In this document: piece by piece, positions 1-7,394 of the stretch
How the letters are laid out: each line of letters opens with the position of its first letter
Numbering within the stretch: the first letter of the stretch is position 1
Source of the DNA: JANNOG01 sp050329415
GTDB taxonomy: Bacteria > Actinomycetota > Actinomycetes > Actinomycetales > JBBAYJ01
Reading direction: 5' to 3'
DNA length: 9,631 bases
Assembly (NCBI GenBank): GCA_050329415.1
Contig: JBHJOS010000132.1
Location: 1 to 9,631 of the forward strand
The notes under the pieces: generated by a model
Told to the model about the DNA's origin: nothing
The model's database searches: none
Seen by the model: only the letters and a program-made list of their open reading frames with translations
Position numbers and translations under genes: made by a program

Positions 1-1039
1 TGTGAAGGGTGACGTCGTGCTCCGACCCCATGCCCAACGTGGGGCGCTCACGGCGCTCGATCCGTCCGTAGACCAGGCTGTCACCCGGGGCAAGGTTCAG
101 GCGGTAGCCGGGGGCGTCCTCCAAGCTGCGCCTCCCGGTGACACGCAGGGCAGCGACGATCAGCCGGAACTGGGCAATGGCGACGGCGAACGGGTTGATG
201 TCGACGCCGTGAACCGCGTCGAGGACCTTCTGGACTCGGGCCTGCGGCTCCAGGGCGGGCGCATGGCGCTGCCACGCCTCGTGCAGTCGATCGAAGGCGC
301 CCAGAAGGAAGTGCCCGGACCCGCACGTCGGGTCGATCAGCCGAAAGCCGTCCAGGGGCCGCTCGGCCAGGGCGGGCGTCAGGGTGAGGTCGAGGATGAA
401 CTCCTCGACGAACTCCGGGGTCTGCAGCAGCGCGTACTGCTCGCGGGCGGACTCGGACAGGTCCTGGTAGAGGTCGCCGAGGAAACGGGTGTCGAGGGCG
501 GGGTCGACGAACGAGCGACGGAGCCGGCCTGTCTCGTCCTCATCGCGCCAGAACCCGAGGACCTCGGTGGCCATGTCACCGGACATGGCGATCTGCCACA
601 GGGGGTTGACCTGGATTCGGAACATGTCGGCGGTGGCGGGCAGGTCCGCCAGGTACAGGATCGACTCGATGAGCCACTCGCGGTCGGTGACGTCCAGGCC
701 GGCCCGCGTCTGCTCGCGCAGGTAAGCGTGCTGGGCGTCGACGGCCTGCTTCGTCCGACCGTCCGGTCCGGCGATCCAGACCTGACGGATCAGCCCGTTG
801 TCCTCGCAGAACCGGACGAACACGGTCGCCAGCACGTGCGCGACAGCGGCCTGAGTCACCCGACTCCCCGACCACTGCTCCCACGTCGTGGCCGTCCGCC
901 CGACGGAGCGAGCGGTGTCGTACTCCTCGCGCCACCGTTCCTCGACACCGTCCTGGACCGGGATACGGGCCATGAGGTCCGCCTCGACCCGCAGGACGAG
1001 GCGGCGCAGGTCAGCGGTCAACGTCGACGGGGTCGCCAC
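1..1039 (-). CDS. pglX: BREX-2 adenine-specific DNA methyltransferase PglX, N-terminal part (3' end beyond window)
   Basis: PglX is the SAM-dependent N6-adenine methyltransferase of type 2 BREX (Pgl) systems; it marks host DNA and is needed for phage restriction. The visible 346 residues hold an N-terminal helical region, a family-typical stretch around residues 186-216 (LGDLYQDL then YALLQTPEFVEEFI), SAM-binding motif I DPTCGSGHF at about 236-244, and GVDINPFAVAIAQFRL at about 278-293, where the acidic SAM-binding residue follows motif I. The catalytic NPPY motif would lie beyond base 1 and is not visible. The frame has no ATG before codon 23; a stop lies at 1184-1186. GTG at 1039 is the best start, TTG at 1021 the alternative. 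Neither has a Shine-Dalgarno sequence, but a TACAGT box sits 6 nt before the GTG, which suggests a leaderless transcript. It is on the same strand as pglW but separated from it by two opposite-strand genes, so it probably has its own promoter. The family call is firm; the start is less so. Confidence 0.9.
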   Translation of the reverse strand, partial: MATPSTLTADLRRLVLRVEADLMARIPVQDGVEERWREEYDTARSVGRTATTWEQWSGSRVTQAAVAHVLATVFVRFCEDNGLIRQVWIAGPDGRTKQAVDAQHAYLREQTRAGLDVTDREWLIESILYLADLPATADMFRIQVNPLWQIAMSGDMATEVLGFWRDEDETGRLRRSFVDPALDTRFLGDLYQDLSESAREQYALLQTPEFVEEFILDLTLTPALAERPLDGFRLIDPTCGSGHFLLGAFDRLHEAWQRHAPALEPQARVQKVLDAVHGVDINPFAVAIAQFRLIVAALRVTGRRSLEDAPGYRLNLAPGDSLVYGRIERRERPTLGMGSEHDVTLH

Positions 1040-1045
1040 CCGGGC

Positions 1046-1067
1046 ACTGTAGGCACCGGACGGTGCC
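1046..1067 (-). promoter_or_regulatory. Putative leaderless pglX promoter with 7-2-7 palindromic operator
   Basis: On the minus strand TACAGT (bases 1046-1051) fits the TANNNT -10 pattern and ends 6 nt before the GTG chosen as the pglX start, the spacing expected for a leaderless actinobacterial mRNA. Immediately upstream, bases 1052-1067 form a perfect palindrome, GGCACCG, two spacer bases, CGGTGCC, in the -10/-35 spacer. I see no good -35 hexamer. A protein bound there would block pglX transcription. The symmetry is seen directly; its use as an operator is inferred. Confidence 0.4.
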
Positions 1068-1099
1068 GCGATCGGCTTGTTTATGCGATGCCGGCGGGA

Positions 1100-1115
1100 C
1101 GTCGGCGAGCCGACG
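1100..1115. promoter_or_regulatory. Second 7-2-7 palindrome, candidate operator upstream of the HipA-like gene
   Basis: CGTCGGC, spacer GA, GCCGACG is a perfect inverted repeat with the same 7-2-7 layout and the same GA spacer as the palindrome at 1052-1067. The centres are 48 bp apart, but the arm sequences differ. It lies upstream of the kinase start, after a TATGCG sequence (1082-1087) that might serve as a weak -10. A looser repeat (CGAGG 1120-1124, CCTCG 1131-1135) follows. No HTH regulator gene is visible next to it. Confidence 0.3.
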
Positions 1116-1164
1116 CCCTCGAGGCATTGCCCTCGGTCAGGCTGAATCGGTGGACGCCTCGCGG

Positions 1165-2043
1165 ATGGCTCGACGACTCGACGTCACGGACTGGGACGTC
1201 GTCGAACCTGAGCCGAGCGGAGACGACGAGAAGCAGTGGCTGCGGGCCCCGGACGGCACGTCGTGGCTGTGGAAGCCGGTGACGGCCAGGGACGGCCGGC
1301 GACAGGGCGAGGACTGGGCCGAACTGATCGTTCACGTCGCTGCTCTGGGGCTCGGTGTTCCCACTGCTCAGGTCCGGCTTGCCCGGCGTGCTGGGGACGA
1401 CGGTTCGCTGTCCCGTGACGCCAAGCCTGCAGGGTGCACAGAAGCCCAGCACGGCAGCGTCCTCCTTCAGGGCGTGGTCGAGGACTTCGATCGCCGGTCC
1501 CGCGAGCGACGCGGGCACTCGTTGGCGAACGTCGAACGTGTCCTCGACCGTGTGGAGCCGCCCGCGGAGAGCGACCTTGATCATCTGGGCGCCTTTGGCG
1601 TCTTCTGCGGCTACCTGGTGCTCGACGCGCTGGTCGCCGGACGGGACCGTCACAGCGACAACTGGTCGATCACAGTGACGCCAGAAGGTGCACGTCGTCT
1701 CATGGCGTCCTACGACCATGCCACCAGCCTGGGCTTCAACCTGACCGACGACAGGCGGGCACGGATGCTCGCGAACGACGTCGAACTGGAGCGATGGGTC
1801 GTCCGTGGGACGGCGTGGCGCTTCGAGGGAGGGCGCGACGTCACGCTCGTCGAGTGGGCACGGCGTGGCGCGGCCATGGCGGGGCCGTCGGTGCGAAGCC
1901 ACTGGCGCAACGCCCTGGTCCAGCTCGACCTTGCCTTGGTCGATACCGTTGCGGCAGACATCGATGCCGTGTCCGGGGTCACTCGTACATTCGTTCTGTC
2001 AGTCTTGGAGCGCAATCGGAGGAGGCTGCTCGATGAGCTCTGA
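1165..2043 (+). CDS. HipA-fold protein kinase (HipT-like), first gene of a two-gene unit
   Basis: A predicted Ser/Thr kinase of the HipA/CtkA-like fold, 292 aa, cytoplasmic, with no signal peptide or membrane segment. Visible motifs: WLWKPVT with K37 as the likely ATP-contacting lysine; a helix around 48-70 ending in the LGLGVPTAQVRLA pattern that follows the lysine in this fold; catalytic loop GRDRHSDNW (159-167) with D161 and N166 spaced as in HRDxxxxN; and SYDHATSLG (182-190) with D184 in the metal-binding DFG-equivalent position. All key residues are present, so I expect activity. It lacks the HipA N-terminal subdomain, which instead appears to be in the next gene. The start is uncertain: ATG 1165 or GTG 1150, both with weak ribosome sites; the frame extends upstream to GTG 1063, but that part does not look like this family. 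It overlaps the next gene by 11 bases. The substrate cannot be told from sequence; known HipA kinases phosphorylate aminoacyl-tRNA synthetases. Confidence 0.8.
   Translation: MARRLDVTDWDVVEPEPSGDDEKQWLRAPDGTSWLWKPVTARDGRRQGEDWAELIVHVAALGLGVPTAQVRLARRAGDDGSLSRDAKPAGCTEAQHGSVLLQGVVEDFDRRSRERRGHSLANVERVLDRVEPPAESDLDHLGAFGVFCGYLVLDALVAGRDRHSDNWSITVTPEGARRLMASYDHATSLGFNLTDDRRARMLANDVELERWVVRGTAWRFEGGRDVTLVEWARRGAAMAGPSVRSHWRNALVQLDLALVDTVAADIDAVSGVTRTFVLSVLERNRRRLLDEL
2018..2025 (+). promoter_or_regulatory. Strong ribosome binding site inside the end of the kinase gene
   Basis: GGAGGAGG lies 7 nt before ATG 2033. It fixes the start of the HIRAN gene well inside the much longer open frame and shows that this second cistron is meant to be translated efficiently, apparently better than the kinase, whose own start has only a weak site. 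Confidence 0.75.
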
Positions 2044-2728
2044 CCGCCTCGGTGGCGTCGTCGCCCCGCCACGCGTCACGCGACTCATGGTCACCCGACA
2101 GGACGAGACCAGCCGACGGTACGAGCGCATCGGCGTCCTGTCGTTCCTCGATGACGGTTATGAGTTCCGGTACGACGTCGATCCAGCGGGTGAGGTGCGG
2201 CCACTGGTCGGCTTCGACGACCTCGGTCGGACCTACCGCAGCCGCCACCTGTTCCCGCTGTTCGACGAGCGCGTCGCCTCGCCACGCCGACCGGATTACG
2301 ACCAGTGGTTGTCGTGGCTGGGGCTCGGGGCCGGCGAGGTTCACCCCATGGAGTTCCTCGCCCGCTCCGGGGGGCGACGCAGGGGCGACCGGATCGAACT
2401 GATCCCGCTCTCGGAACCGGACGCACTCGGGACGATCGACCAGCTCTGCCTGGTCCACGGCGTGCGGCACCTTGAGACTGCCGAGGACGTCTTGGCCGCT
2501 CTTCGACCTGGCGACCCGGTCGAACTCCGACCGGACCCGCAGAACGTCCACAACCGGATGGCTCTGAAAGTCGTCCACGGACGGCCCTTCGGCTATGTCC
2601 CCGACCCACTGCTGGCGCTCGTGACGTCGCTGTCGGATCGGCAGGCGCGCGTCGTGCACGTCAACGGGCCTGAGGCAGGGACGCACATGCGCTGCCTGAT
2701 CGAGATCTCGGGACGCGTGCCGAGCTGA
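2033..2728 (+). CDS. HipA N-subdomain-like + HIRAN domain protein, partner of the HipA-like kinase
   Basis: A 231-aa cytoplasmic protein with two recognisable parts. Residues about 30-125 (IGVLSF, YEFRYD, LFPLFDERV, PDYDQWLSWLGL, SGGRRRGDRIEL) resemble the N-terminal subdomain of HipA proteins. Residues about 138-225 are a HIRAN domain: VHGVRHL, LRPGDPVELRPDPQN, and FGYVP near 186-190. HIRAN domains, for example that of eukaryotic HLTF, bind 3' single-stranded DNA ends at damaged or stalled forks. The start is secured by a strong ribosome site. The gene overlaps the kinase gene by 11 bases, so the two are co-transcribed and probably translationally coupled. The kinase and its missing N-terminal subdomain being in separate genes recalls HipBST systems, where the small HipS protein restrains the HipT kinase. 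I infer a regulator or sensor that controls the kinase according to DNA state. The HIRAN call is firm; the HipS analogy is moderate. Confidence 0.82.
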   Translation: MSSDRLGGVVAPPRVTRLMVTRQDETSRRYERIGVLSFLDDGYEFRYDVDPAGEVRPLVGFDDLGRTYRSRHLFPLFDERVASPRRPDYDQWLSWLGLGAGEVHPMEFLARSGGRRRGDRIELIPLSEPDALGTIDQLCLVHGVRHLETAEDVLAALRPGDPVELRPDPQNVHNRMALKVVHGRPFGYVPDPLLALVTSLSDRQARVVHVNGPEAGTHMRCLIEISGRVPS

Positions 2729-2743
2729 CTGACGTCAGCTCGG
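2720..2743. terminator. Bidirectional hairpin between the convergent HIRAN and pglW genes
   Basis: A perfect 10-bp inverted repeat (arms CCGAGCTGAC and GTCAGCTCGG) with a 4-nt loop. The left arm contains the HIRAN stop codon, and the structure ends 10 bases before the last codon of pglW. No T-run follows on either strand, as is common for terminators in high-GC actinobacteria. Its symmetry lets it serve both converging transcripts. Confidence 0.75.
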
Positions 2744-2753
2744 GCGAAAAGCC

Positions 2754-5700
2754 TCACGCCTCGGCGGCGACCACCTGTGCCCAGCGAGGCGCCCGCACGA
2801 TCTGACCCGCGTGGCTCACCCCCAGGGGGTGGCCGTCCAGCGTGGCGGCGCCGTCGACCTCGGGGACCAGCACCCAGATCGCCTGGTCCCGCGCCTGGGA
2901 GATGTCCGCCCACCGCGCCACCACCCCGTGGTGTCCGTAGCGGGCGAGGATCGAGGCCTCGGTGACGATGACCGGGTGGGCGCCGCTGGGTCGACGGGCG
3001 GCCGCCTCGGCGACGGCGGCTTCCACGCGGGGCAGCGAAGCCCGGACGAGCACGGCGAGGCCTCGGGCCGCGGTAGACGACGCCGGCGCTGCGTCGGCGG
3101 CGCGGACCATGGACCAGTCGATGCCTTTGGCCGTCGCCTGCGCCCGGATCTCCGCCATCAGCACGTCGGCCACGTCGACCACCGTGCCGTCGAATTGGCG
3201 TTGCAGTTCGGTGGCGGCGTCGTCGAGGCGCAACATGTCGCAGACGACCGCGAGGAACGACCTCGCACGCATGCTCTCGACGAAAGCCACCTTGTCCGGT
3301 GCCGGCTCGTCCTTCGCCAGCGTCGTGTGGATGGTCGACGCCCGTGACGCCAGGCTGGTCGTCACGCCCACCGATGCCGACACGTACCCACCGCGGGCGT
3401 CGTTCCACTGCAGGTCCAGCCCCGTCTGGGCGATGACACGGTCGAGGTCGGGCCGTGTCGGCAGCGGTGGCAGGTCGGGGAAGCGGGCGCGCACGTAGTC
3501 GGCCACATCACCGGCGGAGAACACCCGCTCGGGCGGCAGCCCACCGAGCGCGACGCCGACGGTGACGTGTGCCGGCAGGTCGCGGGTGTACAGCTCGCCG
3601 CGTCGGCTGGCAGCCGCAGTCAGCGACAACCGGGCCGCGCACCGGACGAGCCGCGTGTCGTCCGGCACCGGGATGGGGGGCTCCGACCGGGCCGGCCACA
3701 CGTCGCGCAGCGCGGCAGCGGCGCGTGCGGTGGGGACGACGGACGCACCCTGCTCACGCGCTTGGGCCACGAGGTCGTCGGCCGTGGCAGCCAGGGCGTC
3801 CGCGGCGTCCAACAGCTCCACCCGGGTGGCGACCAGCATCACCTGATCGCGTCGGTCGCCCCGGCGGCGCCGCGTGACGAGGTCCGACGCGGCTCCCCCA
3901 CCGCGGGAGACGTGCTCCGCCCGGTCCATCGCCGCCCGCACGACCCCTGCGACGAGGCGACGCGCCGCCGGATCCGCCGCGCGCGCGCTGCTGATGTGGA
4001 GCGCATCGACGAGCCGGTCCACGCCGACGACACCGCCGGCGTCCTCGACGGCGCTGCACACCTGCGCGTACGCCGTGTCGAGAGCGGTCCGGCTGGGTTC
4101 ATGCGTCGCCCACAACTCGTGAATCTTGGCGATCGCCGTCGAGACCTGCCCGATGTCGCCGCGGCTCGGAGTCGCCGCTTCGGCGATGTCGGCCACGGTG
4201 GCGAACGGGTGCAGGTCGCCCTCGATGCCGAGCAGCACCGACGCGATCGCCCGCCGGGTTGTCGCCTTCGCCGAGGCGGATCGCGCATGCAACATCGACA
4301 CAGTGGCCGCTGGGTCGTCGAGGGGGCCTTCCCCCGGTCGGACGGCGATCTCCGAGCGCGCCGCCACCTGCGGAAACGTCTCCCGCCACTGCTTGGCGCG
4401 CCCGCGGACCTCCAGGCGGGTCGCCGCGGACGCCCCGCGCATCCGCGACAGCGCACCGGGGTCGACGGCGACCAGGTCGGCGACGGTGTGGACACCCAGC
4501 GGCTCGACCGCCGACAGTGCCCGGGCCGTGAAGCCGGCGTCGAGGAGTGTCGTGTCGGGCGTGGCTGCCTCGGCCCGGGCGTCGGCGTCGTCCGGGACCG
4601 TGGTCGTGACCCCGGTCGCGAAGACCCGACGCCACGCGTCCACCTGTTCCGCGGCCGTGTCGAAGCGACCCGCAGCGTTGCGGGCAAGAGCCTTCCGGAA
4701 GAAGGCGGCCAGCTCGTCGGCGATGCTCGGGTCGAACGCCCCCGGCTCGATCGTCACCTCGTCGGTGATCGCACCGGGATGGCTGCGCCCGTCCCCGTAC
4801 CGGGGGTGGGTCCCGGTCGCCATCTCGTACAACGTGACGGCCGCGGCGTAACGCTCGGCCGCGGAGTCCCACGACGGCCGCGGGCCGGTCCCCAGGAACG
4901 GGTCCAGGTACGGCGGGGTGCCGGCATCGACCGCGGCCGCACCTGCCCCGCTCAGCGAGAAGTCGAACAGGACGAGGTGACGGGCACGGTCGCTGCGCTG
5001 CCCACGCACCCCGAGGTTCGCCGGCTTGATGTCACGGTGGTCGACCCCCGCTCGATCGAGCGCGACGAGGGCCTCCCCGAGGTCGATGCCCCAGCGTTCG
5101 AGCAGGTCGATCGACAGCCGGCGCCGGTCCACCCCGAGGACGTCGGCGAGGGTGTCGTCGCCCGCGGACTCCAGCAGGAGCGCCGTCCGCGACCCCACGG
5201 TCAACGGGCCGTCCTCGGCCGCCCTGACGATGCGGGGGCTGTCGGCGCGGCGCAGCGAGGCCAGTGCCGCGGCCTCGTCGTGCAGCCGGCGCCCGGCCGC
5301 ATCGTCCAACGCGACCTTGAGGACACGTTCGGCATCCGACACCTGGCGGTCGGTGACCAGCAGCCCCACAGCGGTGGAGCCCTTGCCCAGCCGTCTGCGG
5401 ATCTCGAACCGGTTGCCGATGAGCGTCCCCGGCGGTGCGTCCAGGGGATCGGTCAGTTCCTCACCGCCGGCAGCGATCTCCTCGTCCACCTCGTCGAGGA
5501 GGCCGAACACCTCGCGCATGCCACCGGGCCGGTGCGAGACCGCGGGGTTCGTGCACTCGCGGACGAGCCGGCGCAAGGCCCCGGGCACGTCGGGGAGGAC
5601 GGCGGCGAGGTCGAGCCCGCGGGTCACCTTGACGACCTCGAGGAGGTCGGCGGCCGAACGTGCCGGCGGCTTACCGGTGACGACGTGGTAGGCGACAGCG

Positions 5701-6956
5701 CCGAAGGCGAAGACGTCGATGCGTATGCGGTCCTCGGCCGTGAACCGTCCTTCCGGCGCCCGGTAAGGCTCGGCCGGGTCGGGTTCGGCGGACGGCGCGT
5801 GACCGTCCATCGCGCGGAACAGGCGGGTGCTCGTGGCGTGGGTGTCACCGGCTGCGTCGCGGCCCGCGTTGCGCCATTCACCCACCCTCACCGTCGGCGC
5901 GTTCACCGGACCCGTGACGACGACCGAGCCGGGGTGAAGGTCGCGGTGGACGACGTGGTTCTCGTGGGCGTAGGCGAGGGCTTCGGCGATCTGCCGGAGG
6001 ATCATCACCTTGACGTCGATCGTCAGCGCGTTCGCGTGGTCGCTGAGCCACAGGTCGAGGCGACGGTCCTGGTCGGATGCCTCGAAGACCAGGCCCGCTC
6101 CCAGCTCCGACTCGACGAGGTCACGGGGGACGAGCAGACCGTCGTGATGCAGCCGCCGCGTGAGCTGGTACTCGCGGCGGACCAGCTGGGCTCGGGCGGC
6201 GATCTCGTTCTGTGTCGCACCAGGCCGTGGGACGAAGAACCGGATCCGTGCCCGATCGCTGCGGTCGTGGGAGTGCTCGGCCGGCCAGTCCTGCCAGGCG
6301 TCGCCGTCCTCCTCCGGCGGGCCGATCAGTCGCCACGACCCGACCTCGCGCTCGCGCCGGACGACCAGGCCGATCCGTTCGAGGACCTTGGGAAGCAGGT
6401 CGTCCTCGGCGATGAGCCTGAGCCGCTCGTCGTCGTCGATCGAGCCCGCGGTCTCAAGCAGGCGCGCCTCGATGCTGGGCAGGCCGGTACTCCGCTGCTG
6501 ATCGGGCAGGCAGTACAGATCGGTGACGTCGCCCGGCTCCAGATCGACGATGCACCCGTCGGCGTGGAGGAGGACCGCCTGCTGCACCCAGGGCGCCCGA
6601 CCGGGATACCCGAGGTCCTTGAGAGCCGAGCCGATGACGCTCGCGAGCCGTTGCGCCTTGCGCCGGGCGAGCGGGACCGGGGAGTCCTCCGACCGGCCGT
6701 TGCGGATCCAGCGGTAGGCGTTGCCGCTGATGCGCCCGCGGTAGTGCTTGAGCTCGACCAGGTGCAGTCGACGTTCACCGACGACCAAGAGGTCGATCTC
6801 GTGCCAGCGGCCCTGGTGGTCCTTGAACTCGAGGTTCGACCAGGCGCGGTACGGCGGACGGTGCGGCAACAGCTCACGGACCCGGTTGAGGCCGTCGCGC
6901 TCGTGCGCGAACTCGGAGTCGGTGACCTCGGTCCAGCGGTCGCTGCCTGTCCTCAC
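2754..6956 (-). CDS. pglW: BREX-2 serine/threonine kinase PglW with N-terminal NERD domain
   Basis: A 1400-aa cytoplasmic core protein of type 2 BREX (Pgl). PglW is a kinase with reported autophosphorylation in Streptomyces and is thought to control the system. Domains: NERD nuclease-like domain at about 14-130, with E53/D55 in HEIDLLVVG and E68/K70 in LHLVELKHY; a first kinase domain at about 235-490 with HRD (337-339) but S344 where Asn is expected and GEW (359-361) in place of DFG, so probably a pseudokinase; a second kinase domain at about 513-775 with LGKGSTA (523-529), VLKVAL with K547, E561, HRDIKPAN (640-647), DFS (665-667) and GTPPYLDP, so probably active. Then come a helix-hairpin-helix-like segment at about 803-858 and a long Ala/Arg/Asp-rich region up to the end motif AIWVLVP. 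The start is GTG 6956, just before WTEVT, which is typical of the N-terminus; only a weak GAAGG lies upstream. Divergent from the gene at 7395. It does not abut pglX, unlike a simple pglW-pglX operon. Confidence 0.93.
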   Translation of the reverse strand: MRTGSDRWTEVTDSEFAHERDGLNRVRELLPHRPPYRAWSNLEFKDHQGRWHEIDLLVVGERRLHLVELKHYRGRISGNAYRWIRNGRSEDSPVPLARRKAQRLASVIGSALKDLGYPGRAPWVQQAVLLHADGCIVDLEPGDVTDLYCLPDQQRSTGLPSIEARLLETAGSIDDDERLRLIAEDDLLPKVLERIGLVVRREREVGSWRLIGPPEEDGDAWQDWPAEHSHDRSDRARIRFFVPRPGATQNEIAARAQLVRREYQLTRRLHHDGLLVPRDLVESELGAGLVFEASDQDRRLDLWLSDHANALTIDVKVMILRQIAEALAYAHENHVVHRDLHPGSVVVTGPVNAPTVRVGEWRNAGRDAAGDTHATSTRLFRAMDGHAPSAEPDPAEPYRAPEGRFTAEDRIRIDVFAFGAVAYHVVTGKPPARSAADLLEVVKVTRGLDLAAVLPDVPGALRRLVRECTNPAVSHRPGGMREVFGLLDEVDEEIAAGGEELTDPLDAPPGTLIGNRFEIRRRLGKGSTAVGLLVTDRQVSDAERVLKVALDDAAGRRLHDEAAALASLRRADSPRIVRAAEDGPLTVGSRTALLLESAGDDTLADVLGVDRRRLSIDLLERWGIDLGEALVALDRAGVDHRDIKPANLGVRGQRSDRARHLVLFDFSLSGAGAAAVDAGTPPYLDPFLGTGPRPSWDSAAERYAAAVTLYEMATGTHPRYGDGRSHPGAITDEVTIEPGAFDPSIADELAAFFRKALARNAAGRFDTAAEQVDAWRRVFATGVTTTVPDDADARAEAATPDTTLLDAGFTARALSAVEPLGVHTVADLVAVDPGALSRMRGASAATRLEVRGRAKQWRETFPQVAARSEIAVRPGEGPLDDPAATVSMLHARSASAKATTRRAIASVLLGIEGDLHPFATVADIAEAATPSRGDIGQVSTAIAKIHELWATHEPSRTALDTAYAQVCSAVEDAGGVVGVDRLVDALHISSARAADPAARRLVAGVVRAAMDRAEHVSRGGGAASDLVTRRRRGDRRDQVMLVATRVELLDAADALAATADDLVAQAREQGASVVPTARAAAALRDVWPARSEPPIPVPDDTRLVRCAARLSLTAAASRRGELYTRDLPAHVTVGVALGGLPPERVFSAGDVADYVRARFPDLPPLPTRPDLDRVIAQTGLDLQWNDARGGYVSASVGVTTSLASRASTIHTTLAKDEPAPDKVAFVESMRARSFLAVVCDMLRLDDAATELQRQFDGTVVDVADVLMAEIRAQATAKGIDWSMVRAADAAPASSTAARGLAVLVRASLPRVEAAVAEAAARRPSGAHPVIVTEASILARYGHHGVVARWADISQARDQAIWVLVPEVDGAATLDGHPLGVSHAGQIVRAPRWAQVVAAEA

Positions 6957-7394
6957 GGGCGACCGTGCCTTCGTCGGCCCGCCGTCCGAGCTGCTGATCT
7001 CATCGCCTCGGACAGTACAGACTTGGCCTGCTCCCCGACGGACCCATCAGGTCACTTGGCCCTGTGCGGCGTCTTCAACTGATCGACGAAGATTCGCACG
7101 ATATGCGTTCCCATACGGCTGTCCATGCGAAGCCCGTGGCTGCTGTCAGGGCTGTCGCCACCGAGGCGCTGATCATGCCGCCGACGAGCGCGCCTATGGC
7201 GGCGACCAGCTGAAGGCACCGGCCACGAGCGGGCGGGCGACGACGCCGTGGGGAGGTTGGGCCCGTACACGTTGGCGATCCGCGCGATCCAAGCCGTCGG
7301 AGATCCGTCGAGCTGCTGCGTGGCCGCATGGCTCGCGTCGACGCCAAGTGGGCTGAGGCACCTGTGTTCGGGAGATCCGCCAGCATGTCCGCCC
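6957..7394. other. 438-bp non-coding region between divergent pglW and the PD-(D/E)XK gene
   Basis: It must hold promoters for both flanking genes, but I see no convincing -35/-10 pair; TACTGT on the minus strand (within about 7009-7016) is a weak -10 candidate for pglW. On the minus strand, 7078-7215 can be read as a hydrophobic, Ala/Gly-rich stretch (VAAIGALVGG ... ATALTAATGF) that looks like a membrane helix, ending in TGA at 7075-7077. The upstream part of that frame is Arg/Ser/Pro-rich shadow sequence without a ribosome site, so at most it is a gene remnant. No hairpins, repeats or RNA genes are evident. Confidence 0.4.

Noticed and set aside
2..1282. A 426-codon plus-strand open frame opposite pglX
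   Set aside because: It is the antisense shadow of the PglX coding frame, whose minus-strand translation contains DPTCGSGHF and other family motifs; the plus frame has none and runs into the kinase gene out of frame.
1081..1902. A 273-codon minus-strand frame opposite the HipA-like kinase
   Set aside because: It is antisense to a gene with intact kinase motifs, has no domain of its own, and is typical GC-driven shadow.
1805..2032. N-terminal extension of the HIRAN gene back to 1805
   Set aside because: That part overlaps the kinase coding sequence and is low-quality shadow sequence; the strong ribosome site at 2018-2025 fixes the start at 2033.
3567..7082. A 1171-codon plus-strand open frame opposite pglW
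   Set aside because: It is antisense to a clearly identified PglW, shows no recognisable domain, is rich in Arg/Gly/Asp/Val as expected of a shadow frame in GC-rich DNA, and has no ribosome site.
7248..7394. N-terminal extension of the PD-(D/E)XK gene back to 7248
   Set aside because: The 49 extra residues lack conserved-looking pattern, and family-like sequence begins at MSNPLLSSYRAGENR.
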